Assembly: GCA_012295275.1 (NCBI GenBank)
Contig: CM022679.1
Location: forward strand, 17,992,342 to 18,056,341
Reading direction: 5' to 3'
DNA length: 64,000 bases
Source of the DNA: Chrysomallon squamiferum
Lineage: Eukaryota; Mollusca; Gastropoda; Neomphalida; Peltospiridae
In this document: one piece after another, positions 39,401 to 53,410 of the stretch
Layout of the letters: each line of letters opens with the position of its first letter
Position numbering within the stretch: position 1 is the stretch's first letter
Notes under the pieces: model-generated
Database searches by the model: none
What the model was told of the DNA's origin: nothing
What the model saw: only the letters and a program-made list of their open reading frames with translations
Position numbers and translations under genes: made by a program

Positions 39401-40247
39401 TCTTTAAATGTTTATTCAGGTTAAAACATCTTTGTCTTTTTTTCTATTTTATTTGGTGAAAACATCTTTTGGGAATTTATTTACTGTTTGTTTTCTATTT
39501 TAATATCTCTATGATGATGGATATTTTATTTTATCAGTTTCTATAATGAGTACAAAAATTAAATATTCCTGCTAAATGCTTTAAAACAGATTGGTGCTAT
39601 TTTCATACACTGATACTTACTTCTTCTGTATTCTTTTTTCACAGAATGTGCAAGATTCTGAATTGCTTAATGTAATGTTAAATGTATGGAACAAGTCAAA
39701 AGAACTGACTACATGAGTTGATAATTTTGTTTTAAATCTTAAATGCCATGAAATGGATTAAAAGTCATAACTATCAAACAGAATAATTTTTTGCACTCTT
39801 TTTGGTAGCAGATATATTTTTTAAAATTGGTCTTAAATATGTAATTTTAAGAAACTATATATATTTTTAAACATTAATTTAGAAAATTAGTTTTGCTTAC
39901 AATTTTTAATTGAAATATGAATATATGAACACATTATTGCAAATTATTATCAATTTATCAACAGCTACAAATTAATTTAACAAATTCAGATAATTTTCCA
40001 ATAAAATTGTTTTGTTCAAATGACAGTAAAATTAGGTAAAATGCTAAAAATGAGAGATTTTAATCTATGTTTTGAAAAATATAATTTTCAAAGGATTTGT
40101 TACTGTTTACATTTATGTTTATTATGCTATTATTCTGAACCAATTCTGCCAAACTTTTGTATAACCTGTCTAATTTTTATTTACTTTTTTTCTCTCTTTT
40201 TTTTTTTTTTTTTTTTTTTTTGTATTTTCCTGTGTTTAATGCTTTAG

Positions 40248-40350
40248 CCTGAGAACCTGATTTTGGCGAATAAAGTTGGAAGTCCTGCAGTCAAACTAGC
40301 TGATTTTGACTTAGACTGTGAGGTGCATAGATACAAATATTTTAAAGCAG
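40248..40350 (+). pseudogene. CaMKII exon 7a, degenerate duplicate of exon 7
   Basis: After a long T-rich tract and TTTAG the sequence reads PENLILANKVGSPAVKLADF, then DLDCEV. This matches exon 7 ([20 protein letters not shown], then GLAIEV) at 17 of 26 positions. The DFG glycine has become aspartate (40308-40310). The last ten residues before the splice site no longer resemble exon 7. At the exact place of the exon 7 donor there is GC instead of GT (40351-40352), in poor context. The frame stays open to TAA at 40389-40391, with AATAAA at 40374. I regard it as a dying duplicate exon. Use as a terminal exon making a truncated protein cannot be excluded. Confidence 0.7.
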
Positions 40351-42979
40351 GCCATGTCAAAAATAATAATAATAATAAAAGAAAAAATTAAAAAAAAAAA
40401 ATTAAATGATCAATTCTCATCAGTATTTCTCATTTCCTGCCTGGCTGAATATTTTGGCAAATGCTCTCTTCCTTTAAAAATTTGGTAAAAAGGAAAATTG
40501 ATAATTATCAAAAAAAACAAACCAGAAAACACCCAGAATTCTTTTTTCGTATTAAGAATATATAAATTTTTATTTATTTCTTAATAAGTTCAGATGAAAA
40601 TTTACAAAACATTGTTTCATTGATTTCTAAATGAATAATTTATTTCTGATCCACACTTATTTTTTTATTTTTTATTTTTTTAAATTAATTTAACAATCAA
40701 AGTTCATTTATATCTATTTATCATAATTCATTTCTAAAAAGTTAAATTATTTATTTTATTTTTTTATATATAAAGTTTTTGAAATGCAAACAAAAAATAT
40801 GATTGTATTTTTTTTCTTTTCTTATCTTAATATTATTTCATTTCCTACTGAGTTATTACATTTTTATCAACATATTTTGTTAGTTATTTTTACCTTAAAA
40901 TGAAAACATTTAAAAATATATTCATATGGTGAATAACAAAAATTCAAATACAAAACAGTTTTGTAATAACATGGTTTCTAAGCCAAATTTAACATGGGCT
41001 CTGATGAAAAGTGAACATTGTTTTCTAATTTATTTTTTTGATGTGGCCTCCTGTTTATGTTGTTGAGTTTAGATCTGTATATCTGTAATGCATAGATTTA
41101 GATTTTTCATTAACATTAATTTTAAACAGACTCCCTAAACATTTTTATTTCGCATTTAGGTAATTTTTTATTTGCAGAAATTTAATACAATGCATAAAGA
41201 TAAAAAAAAAATATTATTTAGGTCAAATGTTTTTAAAACATTATGGTTCATCAGTAGTAATAATATTCATTTTTTAATTTTAAGATTTTAATTATTTATC
41301 AGCTTAAATTCTTAATTTAAATTAGTTAAAGAAAAATGCATACATTTATTGTGAAAAATGATAAGAATATGACAAACAGTAAATTATTGTAATCATATTT
41401 ATTCTTTTTCATGGGAAATTGTTAATGTGGGCAAATGTTTACCTTCATAGAAAAAAGTTTTTGTTTCTTTATCAACTTTATTTGTTTGTTTTTTTGTGTG
41501 GTTCAGAAGGAAAGTCAGTGTTTTAGGGGGGTTAAATGAAAATAAAATGTCTATGAATACACAGTGTGAATGTGTGAACCACAATGTCTGCTGTAGATTG
41601 TATAGAATCAGCTTGTTTTCCCACTAAATATACATGTGCCACACTCAGGAAATAAATAGCTACATCTTATTTTACTATTTGCATACATTACATTCATATA
41701 AAGATATGATACATTTCTTTAAAATTACTTCTAAGCAGATATAAATTTAATTTAAGCAGACTGTTATTATTATTTTTTCAATTTTAAATTCTAACTACTC
41801 AAGTCAGACAAAAAAAAAAAAAAAAAAGAAGAAGAAAAAAAAAAAACCCAGAAAACAACCACAAAAAAACCCCCAAACACAACACAATGAAATGTTTGTA
41901 GGTTATTTCAAAGGATTGGTGTGTGTTTTTTGAATGTGACTGTGCATGTGATTGTACACTCATGCATGAATATGAGACGTATGAAGTATGTTATTAAATC
42001 CTTTGTTGTTGATGTATTTTGTTGGGGATACTGACATAAGTGACCCTCAATCCAAAAATGCACAGGACAAAAAAGACCCCTCTGAATGAAAAACAAGGTA
42101 GTACAAAAGTCACCCCCTCACCAATTAAAAACAAAGTAGTACAAACACTCCCCAACTTACAAAATATTCTATCATTGTTTAATATTATCTGTGACATCTA
42201 ATCATCAAAATCATGGAATTTATGTAATTAGTTATTTGGTCAGGCTTTAAAAAATGACTAACTTTAAAAGTGATGCATATAATTAGCATATGAAAAATGA
42301 CATGGCCTATCTTAGAAAATGATTTTTTCATGAAGTCATAATATCCAATGACATTTGGAATTTACATCAGCTTTTGGTATTATTTCCAGAAATTATATTC
42401 AGTTTTCAAAATGTCATAATTTTATCCCCTGACATTGGGATTTCATTTTTTAAAAATATTGTTTTGAATTGTTCTAGTTAAGGAGTAAGAGGGCAAGTAT
42501 TGATAATTTATTAGAAATATTCCTGAAGTAACTGTTTTTAATTACCTTCAGAAAGTAAACGATACTTTAATATGTATCTCATATAATAGAACATATAGCT
42601 GAAAGACAGAACCTTGGAGCCTTTGGAACCTGATTGTTCAATATTTGGTTGGTTCTAATCCCAGAACAAATGTTTGGATGATTTTCAGTTCTGATTTGAC
42701 AAAGCAGTATATGAGTATATATATTTTAAGTGATTAAAAATTAAATTTATTCTGTTTTGAATATTATTAATTACATACTGGGTCTTATCTACACTTTTGA
42801 GATGGACTTTTATTATATATTGTCTTCATTGTCAAATTAAAAAAAAAGAAAAATATTAATAACATTATATTTTGGATTATAAATATTCAACTTTATAATT
42901 TGCCTATAATGTGAGCCACTGCATAGAAAGTAAGCATTTCTCACACAAGACAATAATGAGATAATCATCTGATAAAATG

Positions 42980-43990
42980 TTAGGTCAGTTTTTCTTGGTG
43001 TTCTAGGATTTGTGCATAAATCTCAAGTATTCATCTTTCTCCAAAGGATGCTTAAATTAATAAATCATAGTAGAATACATGTTTTTTGGCATATTTCTGA
43101 AGCATACCATCGTAAACTGGCTAATAAAGCTAAAATAGAGGCAAAATTGCTAATATTCCCTTGTATTTTTTATTGCACTAAGCACTGATAGCCACTGTAT
43201 GCCATACAACAGAAGAACGGTCATGAAGTCAGTTTTCATTATTCATTGTTTTGTTTGATATTAAAATGAGCTACACAGCATTTTTGGTCAATCAAAAGGA
43301 TACTACAGTGATTTGCATGTAAACAGTGGAGTTTAGTTGCTATGACTGGGCTTAGAGGAGCATGCTGACTGGCCAGACACTTTGAGTTTTGCCACTCTAA
43401 GACACATAAAATTATGTTGTTTGCAAAATTCTTGCAATTCAAGGTGAATTTAACTCAATTTTAGGACATAAACATAACTATACAATAAAAACAAATGCAG
43501 TTCTATTCTGTGAATCCAAGACATTTTGCTTCAAGTGTTGCTTAGTTCCATCAGAGAAAATACAAATAGTGGTCAGATCATAGATAACTTTTGTTTGCAA
43601 TCAAATCACGTGAAGTATAAAGCTAAGAAAACTATTTTATGATTCTGTTTCAAGTATCCAACTTAGCACATCTGCACTTTAATTGCCTTTTGTCTCATGT
43701 TAACAGACATTTTATTGCCCCTAATTAGTACTTTCAACAACTTTTTGGAGTGGGCTTCAAGCTTTAACTGAGTTTTTATATTGCATAAGATTGTTGTCCT
43801 TTTAAGTAACACATACATTTTCTGAAATAAAAAAAGTAAATGATAGAAAATTGAAATCAGTGAAGGCAAAAATGGAAGGTCAACTGCACTTTTCACTCAG
43901 AATGCTAATCCATTGTTGCTGAAACACTATGCAGGCATGTTTTTCAAAGTTTTATGACTTAAGTTATCTAAATACCCATTGTTTTTCAAT
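42980..43990 (+). mobile_element. Non-autonomous repeat, copy E
   Basis: The first 640 bases match copy D (12378-13065). From about 43540 the order of landmarks follows copy A: CATCAGAGAAAATACAAATA, GTGGTCAGATCATAGATAAC, TTTAATTGCCTTTTGTCTCA, TTTTTGGAGTGGGCTTCAAG. It links the D/E and A/B/C groups into one broad family. No open frame is shared. Confidence 0.55.
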
Positions 43991-45532
43991 TAATGATTCG
44001 GAGAAATTCTGATTTTGGTAACACAAAAAAGGTCGTTTCTGAGTATGCACAAAACATTTTTTTTTTTTTTTTTTTTTTTTTATTATTATACTTTTAATAT
44101 GTGAATATCTTATTTTTCATTTTTGAATGCAACAGGCTATTTTCAATGGAGTGGCTCACATATATGTAAAATTCAATGTTTGGATACAGTATGATAAGAA
44201 TTTGAAACCATCTACTTGAAGAATTTGAAGAATCTTCTTGACACCATATGTTAGTTGGCTGAATGTTGTTAAGTTTACCCAGATTTTGAACAATCAGACT
44301 AATATCTGCAAGTTTGAAAAAATAATAGAATGAAAAGGTTTTCATTAACTGTTAAGGACCAGGTTGAAAGTTATAATAAATAACAATGTCAGTAAATGTT
44401 AATATCAGTTAACTAAAATTCCTAAAGGAAGTACACTTGATTTCAGATTTTAAATACAAATTCCAAAAAATTAATAATAAAACTTACTCTTTAACTAGCT
44501 ATCTAGATTAGCACATGGTTTTAAATCGTAATTACAGTTCCCATAATTAGGACCTTAAAGCATTATGAAATAAGTGCCTTGTCTTTGAAAGATGAATAAA
44601 GAATGAACAACATGTGTGATAATGGCTATAATGAAGATACATCAGATTGTCTGTATACATGCTTAAGTGTATTCACTTAGTTTTGTTAACTCTAGCACAT
44701 TCATCAGTGTGTACAGCAGAGTGCAAATAAAGTGGAATGAATGTAAAAAAGAAAACAAAATACATTTATCGAACTTTAACATTAGAATGTATGAAATTAC
44801 AGCAATTTTATGATAAATTTTATTTATTTTTTTGTCCCTAGTTTACACAGTACAGATTGCAATATATTTATAGTAAGTCAGTATATGTTTTTCAGAAAAT
44901 TACCGAATATTTGTAATTTGAGAAATAAGTTGAATAATTTTGAAAGTATTTTTTACAAGTTGTACAGCTGTAACAAAAAGTTTTACCAGAAAACAACAAA
45001 ATACATTAAACAAAGTCTGAAAACTTTAATAACTATTGAATTGAATATTGGTAAGTAAAATTGAGTGATCTCCTGTTGTTTCTTCTTTCCACCAAAAAAA
45101 ACAAATAAATAATATGTTGATGAGTAATAAACTTAACTGATTAGAAAAATCTGTGCAGTTAGTTCTGTAAATGAATACATAATATCAGTGCAGAAATATG
45201 GAAAATTTAGATAAAATTTAAATCGAAAAACATTATAAAATAAATAATAAATGCTATGGCCGACAACTTTTATCCTGTTTTTATATTTTTCTATAACTTT
45301 TTGACATAAAGAAAGGATTTCAGTTTAAAATAATAATGGTTATTCTGAGAATATTTTTATTTTATAGTTTACTGAGTAGAGATTCAGGTTAGGTATTTTA
45401 AGCCCATTTCTATATACACAACCTATCTATGTCTAACAGCATTTCTTAACCCAGTTATCAAAATTACTTGGACAAACATAGAATACATCTGTTTATATAT
45501 ATGTTTAAATAGCTGTTGTTTCAGGATGATAA

Positions 45533-45721
<189 letters not shown>

Positions 45722-46982
45722 TGATATCATTTTTAACTTATTCATTTATTGTTTTGATTTTCATGTTTTAGATTCTATGCAGAAAGTGAATGACCATAGA
45801 TTGTTCAGAGTGATAAGTCCATATTAATGTTATATTACTATGCAGTTGTTTCTTTTTTCAATTCTGCTGTTAGTAAAATAAACTAATAGTTGAAGTTGCA
45901 GAAATTATGGAAGTAAATATCAACATTATTTAGGAGGAGGGGTGTTTCCAGTAATAACAAAAGTTGTGTATATGTGTGCTGCCTATTACTGTGTCCACCC
46001 CATAAACAAATAACATTAATTAAAAAGAAACTTAGAAATAAAGTCTCCAAAAGCATGTATGTTACTGTAAATCAGGAAGATGAGTGCCCAACCCTGGGAT
46101 TAATGCAGAACTTTACTCCATCGATTCCTTGACAGTTGGATCTGTTGTTGTGTCTATTGCAAACAGAATTGACATTCATCTGGCCACATAAATGTCACTG
46201 CCCAGCATCAAGCAACCCAGCTGTTTTCTGATAGTCATTTTGTGACAGATGTGTCAATATGAAACAATATTTTATAAGTATTATTTGTTTGTTTTTCAAA
46301 GGCATGCATGCATAAAGCATGAAAATTATGTTTTTAGTTGTGATGGGATGCCATCATGAAACAAGAGCCAGTCAGACATATACTTGTATAGTTTGGCATA
46401 TAAGCATAGTTGTTTTCCGTTATATTTAAGTAGCATTGCTAAAAAGGTATTCAATATTTCAACATGCATACTTTCTTTTTTTGGCTCAGTATATGACAGT
46501 GAAGCAGATTATTTTCACTGAACTTCTGATTAGCTATTTTAAAATGACAATGATTTGTTTTTCAGTATAGTAGTGCCCCTTCATGATCCAACATTGACAT
46601 ACAGCAGGATGTCCTTTAACCAGATTAACTTCAAATGTTTCAAATATAGATCTTAATTTCTTTCAAAACCACACTTGATGTGATTTTTTTTTTTTTTTTT
46701 TAATTATTATTTTTCTTCAGTTAGAATATTCAGTTTTTTCTTTCTAACAAATGTGAAACTACTCATATTGAAAAACAAAGTATCATATAGAAAACACAAT
46801 CATCGACCTAAAACCTGTAAATTCTTTGATTAATGTGGTATACAAGTCAAGTTTACACCTCTGATAAAGAAGTAAATAATCAGTATGATGATGTGTGTAT
46901 ATATTGTACAAATTTGTGTAGTTTCAAGAAGGCTGTGTTAGCTAATAATAATGATATAACAAGTTAATGAAATTAGATATGA

Positions 46983-47201
<219 letters not shown>

Positions 47202-47499
47202 TGATTTCTTTATTTAAAGAGATCATTCTTTGAAAAAGAGTTAAAAGTACATATTCTTTGATTTAAGTATTTAGAAAATCCACATGATGTGTAAAATGTT
47301 TGATGCTGATTACTAAAAAAAAATATATATGATAATATTTTTAAAATACTTAAGAGGTCCAAGATCAGTAGAAAATGAGGTAAAAGATAGTTTAATATAA
47401 TTGTTGTAAAGTGTTTAAACCATTAATTCTCTAAGATAATTTAGTAATAGAACAAAGATAATCATTGTTACAAAAATTTGAAATGTAGTTTTCATTTAA

Positions 47500-47727
<228 letters not shown>

Positions 47728-47982
47728 TAAAACTAGTAGTAATTAATTTTTACCTACAAATTACTTTCTTCTTTACATTTTTATATATTTAAATTAGTAC
47801 ATTAAAAAGGAAAAAATTTAATCTTTATTTTTTTTTTTCCCTGTTTTGCATCAGAAATAAATAAATATGCTACATAAATTAAATATTAGTCTATAATTAA
47901 GGTGTACTTACACATCAGTAAAATATATTATTTAAACAAAATTGAACTGATATTGTTTTCATTTCATGTTGATTATTTGTAG

Positions 47983-48105
47983 TATCCATCACCTGAATGG
48001 GACACAGTAACACCAGAAGCAAAAAATCTCATCAATAGTATGCTTACTGTGAACCCAGCCAAGAGAATTACAGCATCAGAGGCACTCAAACATCCATGGA
48101 TATGT
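47983..48105 (+). CDS. CaMKII: CaMKII exon 10 (end of kinase domain)
   Basis: This 123-base exon is bounded by TTTGTAG and GTAAGT. It encodes [20 protein letters not shown], then [20 protein letters not shown] and cysteine. This is the last part of the C-lobe, with the invariant arginine of KRIT and the HPWI motif that marks the end of the kinase fold. It starts with tyrosine where most CaMKII have phenylalanine (FPSPEWDTV). Confidence 0.97.
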
Positions 48106-48402
48106 GTAAGTTACCAGGAAACATTAACTTGCTGCAAATGTTGTGAAACAGATATTTTTAATATGTTTTATCACAGCATTCCAAGTCAGAAAAATTATAC
48201 ATAACATTTTATAAAGTCCATGAATAAAATTATGTACTTCACTAAATCTTAAGATTATTTCTAATGATAGTACTTATTTCTTTCCAAATCCTGAATTCTT
48301 AAAATGTTTGACTTAAACAAATTTATAGCTTCATTAATTTTGGACATTCCTATTTTCAATAATTAATGTCAAAATTATTTAAGTGTTTCTTTTTCTCTAC
48401 AG

Positions 48403-48486
48403 CAAAGAGAACGTGTTGCATCTGTGGTTCACAGACAAGAAACTGTGGATTGTCTCAAGAAATTCAATGCTCGTAGGAAACTTAAG
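48403..48486 (+). CDS. CaMKII: CaMKII exon 11 (autoinhibitory segment with Thr286)
   Basis: This 84-base exon is bounded by CTACAG and GTGAGC. It encodes [20 protein letters not shown], then [15 protein letters not shown] holds the autophosphorylation site equivalent to Thr286 (ACT at 48442-48444), which makes the kinase Ca2+-independent. FNARRKLK begins the calmodulin-binding helix. The two residues before HRQET are Val-Val (48424-48429), where vertebrate isoforms have Met-Met or Cys-Met, the oxidation switch. The serine in VAS, the vertebrate O-GlcNAc site Ser279, is kept. Confidence 0.97.
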
Positions 48487-51430
48487 GTGAGCAGATTGTT
48501 TCTACTTCTGTAAATTTGTATGATTTGTTTTTGAAATTAAAACAGAATCTGTTTCATAAAAAATTTCATTTGCATTTTCAGTAGATGATCATAAAGAGGT
48601 TATTGTACATGTTTTGAAAAAACACATTTTGGTTTAGCAATGCTAACATTTCCAGAAGATTAAACATGGCTTATTTGTTATCTGTTAATGACTAAAAAAA
48701 CTAATGCTCATGATCATGGTCATATTTTCAAAACCTTTAAATCAGTATTCTCTAGTTTTTGATTCTTTCTAATTATCACTTGGCAACTAATGTTATACCA
48801 AAATTTAATTCAGTCTTAAAACTGAAAATAGCTTTGAAAAGGACATAAGAAATTGTTGTAATCTGGGCTTGAAAAACTACAACTGAATGAATAGTATGTA
48901 TTGAAATTGTGAAATAAATAACATGCTTTAATACAAAATCAAGAATCTTTAACACTTCATGCAGTAAAGAGTAATATCCCTTCTATGCCACAACATTTCA
49001 AAAGCCAGTATGCAAACAACAGTGATGCTTTTGTGGGTTTCTTTTGATGTGAGTTACTGTAACTACATGAATCTAGTTTATGTGTTCAGCATGTCAAATT
49101 ACCTTTTCAATATGTAAAACCAAAGCTGAATTTTTATGAAAGTATCCTACTCAAAAACTGCTTTAGAAATGTGATTTTTTAAATATAAGATTTAGAGTTA
49201 AGGTGTGCATATTAACCAGTTTCTGGATGCAACCAATATCACTTAAATATGCATTAAAGCAGTAAGGATAATTTTGGGATTTTTTTTTGAAACATTGTTC
49301 CAGTTGCTGTGTCAGGCAGAGGCTTGTGATTTGTTTATTAAATGCAATGTATGTGCTTTCATAAGGGAAGATGAATGTTAAGGATCCTTTGCTGTTAGCT
49401 GAAAGTGAATAGGTTGTTAGGTTCTAGTTGATTTTAGATGTTTAAGATGAAAAACATAATATATATATATATATATATATAAAACAGAAACAAAAACAAT
49501 AAAAATAAACCATGAAAAAAACATGTTCCCATATTTTATTTACAAAGATTGTCATGGATTTGTTTATACTTATTTTTCTTCTTTTTTTTTTCTTTTCGTT
49601 ATTATTTTTTAGATATCACACAGTGTATAGTGATAGTGTATACTTTGATAACGTCATGCCAAAGTTTGCACAGCCATTTAGTTTATTTTGTAAATAGATT
49701 CATTAATTCTTTTTCATTATATCTAGTGATCTTGTTCATTTTGATCATTAGATATCTGAAATGTATATATATTATTTGATCTGGGGGAGTCTTCAAATCA
49801 TCATTCTTATCATTGAAATATTCAGATAAATAGGTCTGTGAATTATTGACTACCTACAGTAAGCAGACTTGTGTTCTTGACCCATTAGTTGTATACATTG
49901 ATCATTATAACAGATATGCTTAATAATGTTAATCACACATCATTTCATCTCAGCTTTAATATAATTGTAATACGGTAGGTAGCTAATTTCAATTAAATAA
50001 TTAACATTTTTTATTTTATTTAATGGTCAATTTTAAATTTAATATATTAAAATGAAATAATTTGAAATAGAAATTATTCAATAACTTTTTAATGAATATC
50101 TGTGATATATGAATGCATGAAAACAATGGTCTTTGGACATGGTATATGTATATGCCATGTATATGCATACCCAGATGTGTATTTGTGATATGAACATAGT
50201 CATCTATCCAAATTCATGTGGCTTTCAAAAATGTATGACTTTACAGCTATACAATATAGTATTGAATGTAGTGTGTATGTGGAGTGTAATTTATTTTTAG
50301 ATGGGTATTACACTGTTACTGCCAAATGATTGTCCAGATAGAAAGAAAAGACACTGAACAAAAGAAAAATGTAATTATTATCAAGTGGTTTATTAATGAA
50401 TTAGTTAATGTTTTATATTGTATGTTTAATTATTATGATTATGTGGTTTCAGAATGTATGTGTTAGTATGTTTTACATAACATGAAATGTTTGGTTGTGA
50501 TGCTGTCTGTAAGCATAAAATATTAGATTGATTGTATTTTGAGAGAAAGAATATGCATATATTACTCCTTTAAGATACCTATCTTGTGGTTACATATTGC
50601 CCATGTGAATATAGTTTCCAGATCAGTTTAAAGAATAAATGAATACAAATATTTACAATGTACAGTATGGATAGCATTTTATAGTGCTCAGCATTATTGT
50701 TGCAAAGTGATTTTGATCTTTGTGAAAGCTTGTCTCTTAATAATCTTGAGAATGCAGGTCATATATTGGTATGTGATAATCTAAACTCATGTACTGTGTG
50801 TCCAGCTAGAGTTAAGTATAATAGATATGTCACTGCATGTCAATCAAACAAATAATACATTTGAAAAATAGACGACGATATGTTGATTCAGTGTGTATAA
50901 CTGTACACTGGTTTAGTTTGTTAGTATTAGATTTTCAGCAGTATTGTGCAGTTTCATTTACTCACTCTTGGTATGGTTATTTTTTTTAAATAGTAATCAT
51001 TTACTATGAGCCCATAATTGTGTTTTCGTGATCAAGTTAGAATAAATTCGATTTTGTGTCAAAAAAGGTGGAAAAAGACTTTAAACACTGAGCTTAGAAT
51101 TGTTTAGTATTTTATGAAGGATTCCAGTTTGTAATATTTCTTAGATGATAAATATCTGTTAGTAATTGTTTTTTCATTTTTAGTTTGTATAACAGGCTAT
51201 GGAAGCATTGAGTTTTAATGTTTTAATTTATGATTTAAAAAAAAAAAGAAAAAAAATCCTATATGTATAAAATAAAGTTTATAATGTCAATGAAAAAAAG
51301 AAGACTGAAAAAGACACAGCATGTGCAAAATACTTATTGGTTTTAAATAATTTTAAACAGACAAAGCTTGTACAAATGTTGTTATTGACCTATACCTTAT
51401 ATATGTTCTGAAATTTGTATTTAATTTTAG
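48487..51430 (+). other. Intron 11 (2.9 kb)
   Basis: AT-rich, with an (AT)n run at 49460-49483. No other recognised content. Confidence 0.85.
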
Positions 51431-51473
51431 GGTGCCATCCTGACCACAATGCTGGCAACAAGAAATTTTTCAA
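51431..51473 (+). CDS. CaMKII: CaMKII exon 12 (calmodulin-binding helix end, Thr305/Thr306)
   Basis: This 43-base exon is bounded by TTTTAG and GTAAGT. It encodes GAILTTMLATRNFS and ends one base into the next codon (A). The two threonines (51443-51448) correspond to Thr305 and Thr306, whose phosphorylation blocks calmodulin binding. After it, alternative splicing fills the linker. All linker exons proposed here enter and leave in phase 1, so any combination keeps the frame. Confidence 0.97.
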
Positions 51474-52220
51474 GTAAGTAAATTTTAAACTGGAATTGTC
51501 CATTCCAGTCTTGTTCGTATATCTGTTACAATGTAAAGGTGTGTGAAATTGAATACTTGCAGAAACTAGGCATTAATTTTTACAATACTTCAAACATTCT
51601 TAATAAAAAAAAATATTAGGTTTCCTATTGAAATTTCATTTAATATAATATATTTGTGTTTTCCATTTTGGAGGTTAACTGTATCCTTAATCTCCGATTT
51701 GAATTTCATATAAACCTATCTGACATTTCCTATTTAATTAAAATTATAGCAGTGTCCTCCTGTTGGAGTGAAATTTGCATGTATAGTAAGTTGAATAAAA
51801 CGGTAAAACAAGCAAATTTGTTACAGCAGTTGTTTCTAATAACTGTTAATTTATAATTGTTTCTGAAATTGTTCAGCACAACTGAAATACTACAGTCAAA
51901 TTTCTTTTCATTATAATGATATGATTAGGACATATAAACCAGGGAAGTAAATTTTTAATGGATTTAACTTTTAAGAAAAAAATAATTTTTATTTATTTGT
52001 TTTTCAAAATGGTATATGACTTCAGATTTTACTTTTTTTTTTTTTTTTTTTTTTTTTGTTGTTGTAATGATGTGATAGTTTTAACATTACCTATAATAGT
52101 TACATTTGACAAAACTGAACTTCAGTTGCATTTTACCTATTAATGTTAAATTTTATTTTTAATACTTACCTTATTTGCATCTCTGTTATTTTATTAATAA
52201 ATCTATTAGTATTTATTTAT

Positions 52221-52329
52221 TTCTTTAAGAAGAATTTTTATTACTAATCTTAAATTACAAAATATATTTGATTTTTTCACTATTCATATTATATTATTTT
52301 TAATTTTTACAGCAGAATTATAAAAATTA
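52221..52329 (+). repeat. Dispersed repeat, copy 1 (copy 2 at 56232-56351)
   Basis: The segment containing CTTTAAGAAGAATTTTTATT and CTTAAATTACAAAATATATT is found again 4 kb downstream in the same orientation with about 90% identity by eye and a 15-base insertion in the second copy. Confidence 0.7.
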
Positions 52330-53069
52330 ATCCCACTGAATTTGTCTTTTGATAAATTAAGTTTTTGTTGTTGATATTTTTACACTTTGTACAACTCAGA
52401 TTCACATGTATTTGTCTTTCAAGAACTGACATGAAACCATAGACTCCAACAAAAAGAAATGTACAATAATAATAATATCACAATATCATTTCTATAAACA
52501 GCTATTTCAGGAGAAAAAAAATATTTATATCATTAATGTAAATACTGTTAGAATTACTTAAAGCAATATTATGTTAATATAAACAGCTAATTCAGAATAA
52601 TAATGACTGACATAGTTGGTTACATTATTAAATGTAATTAATGTAAACATGGTATCACAGTATGAATGCTGTAGAGAGCTGTTTCAAGAAAACTGTAAAA
52701 GCCATTGTGTCACAATATCATAACTATAAATATCTACATATGCATAATAAACATAGCCACAGTATCATAATACCATTAATAACATTATTTCAAGGTAACA
52801 ATGGTATCATTGTTATACAGCATTTTTGTATTGCAATATCCTCTGTGTTGATTATAAACTGGAATATATTTATAATTATTATTATTATTTTTTTATTATT
52901 ATTCTTTTCTTGCTGTTTTGTTTAATATTTGAACTGATTAAAAATTTAAGAGAGATAAATATTAAGAAATGAACGATATGGTTTTTATTGGCAAAGCATG
53001 TGACAGTCATTTTTAATCCTGACTTTCTTCTTTCAGGACTTTCCCACACTAGATAAACATAGTACAAAG

Positions 53070-53410
53070 AGATATATTTATCAGTAGAATAATGAATATA
53101 AAAGATGTAACAGTAGTAAATAATATGATAATATCTCATTAGTAGAAACATTAATATGGAGAATGTCACAGTAGTAGAATCATGAATATGGAGAATGTTA
53201 CAGTAGTAGAATCATGAATATAGAGATATCTCAATAGCAAAAATCATGAATAAAGATAACATCTCAGTAATGGAAACCTGAATGTAGAGAATATCACACT
53301 AGCAGAAACATGAATATAGGGAATACCCAATAGTGGAATCATGAATATAGAGAATATTTCAGTAATAGAAACATGAATATGGAGAATGTCTCAAAAAAGA
53401 GACATGACTA
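53070..53410 (+). repeat. Minisatellite, about 32-base unit
   Basis: A unit close to GAATGTCACAGTAGTAGAAT followed by CATGAATATGGA recurs about ten times. Units at 53161 and 53193 differ by one or two bases; others are more diverged (for example ATATCTCAATAGCAAAAATC and ATATTTCAGTAATAGAAACA). The array lies in the intron after exon 12. Confidence 0.85.

Noticed and set aside
40248-40322. Use of GAG|GTGCAT as an alternative donor of exon 7a
   Set aside because: It gives a 75-base exon whose phase does not fit exon 8 and leads to a stop at the start of exon 9.
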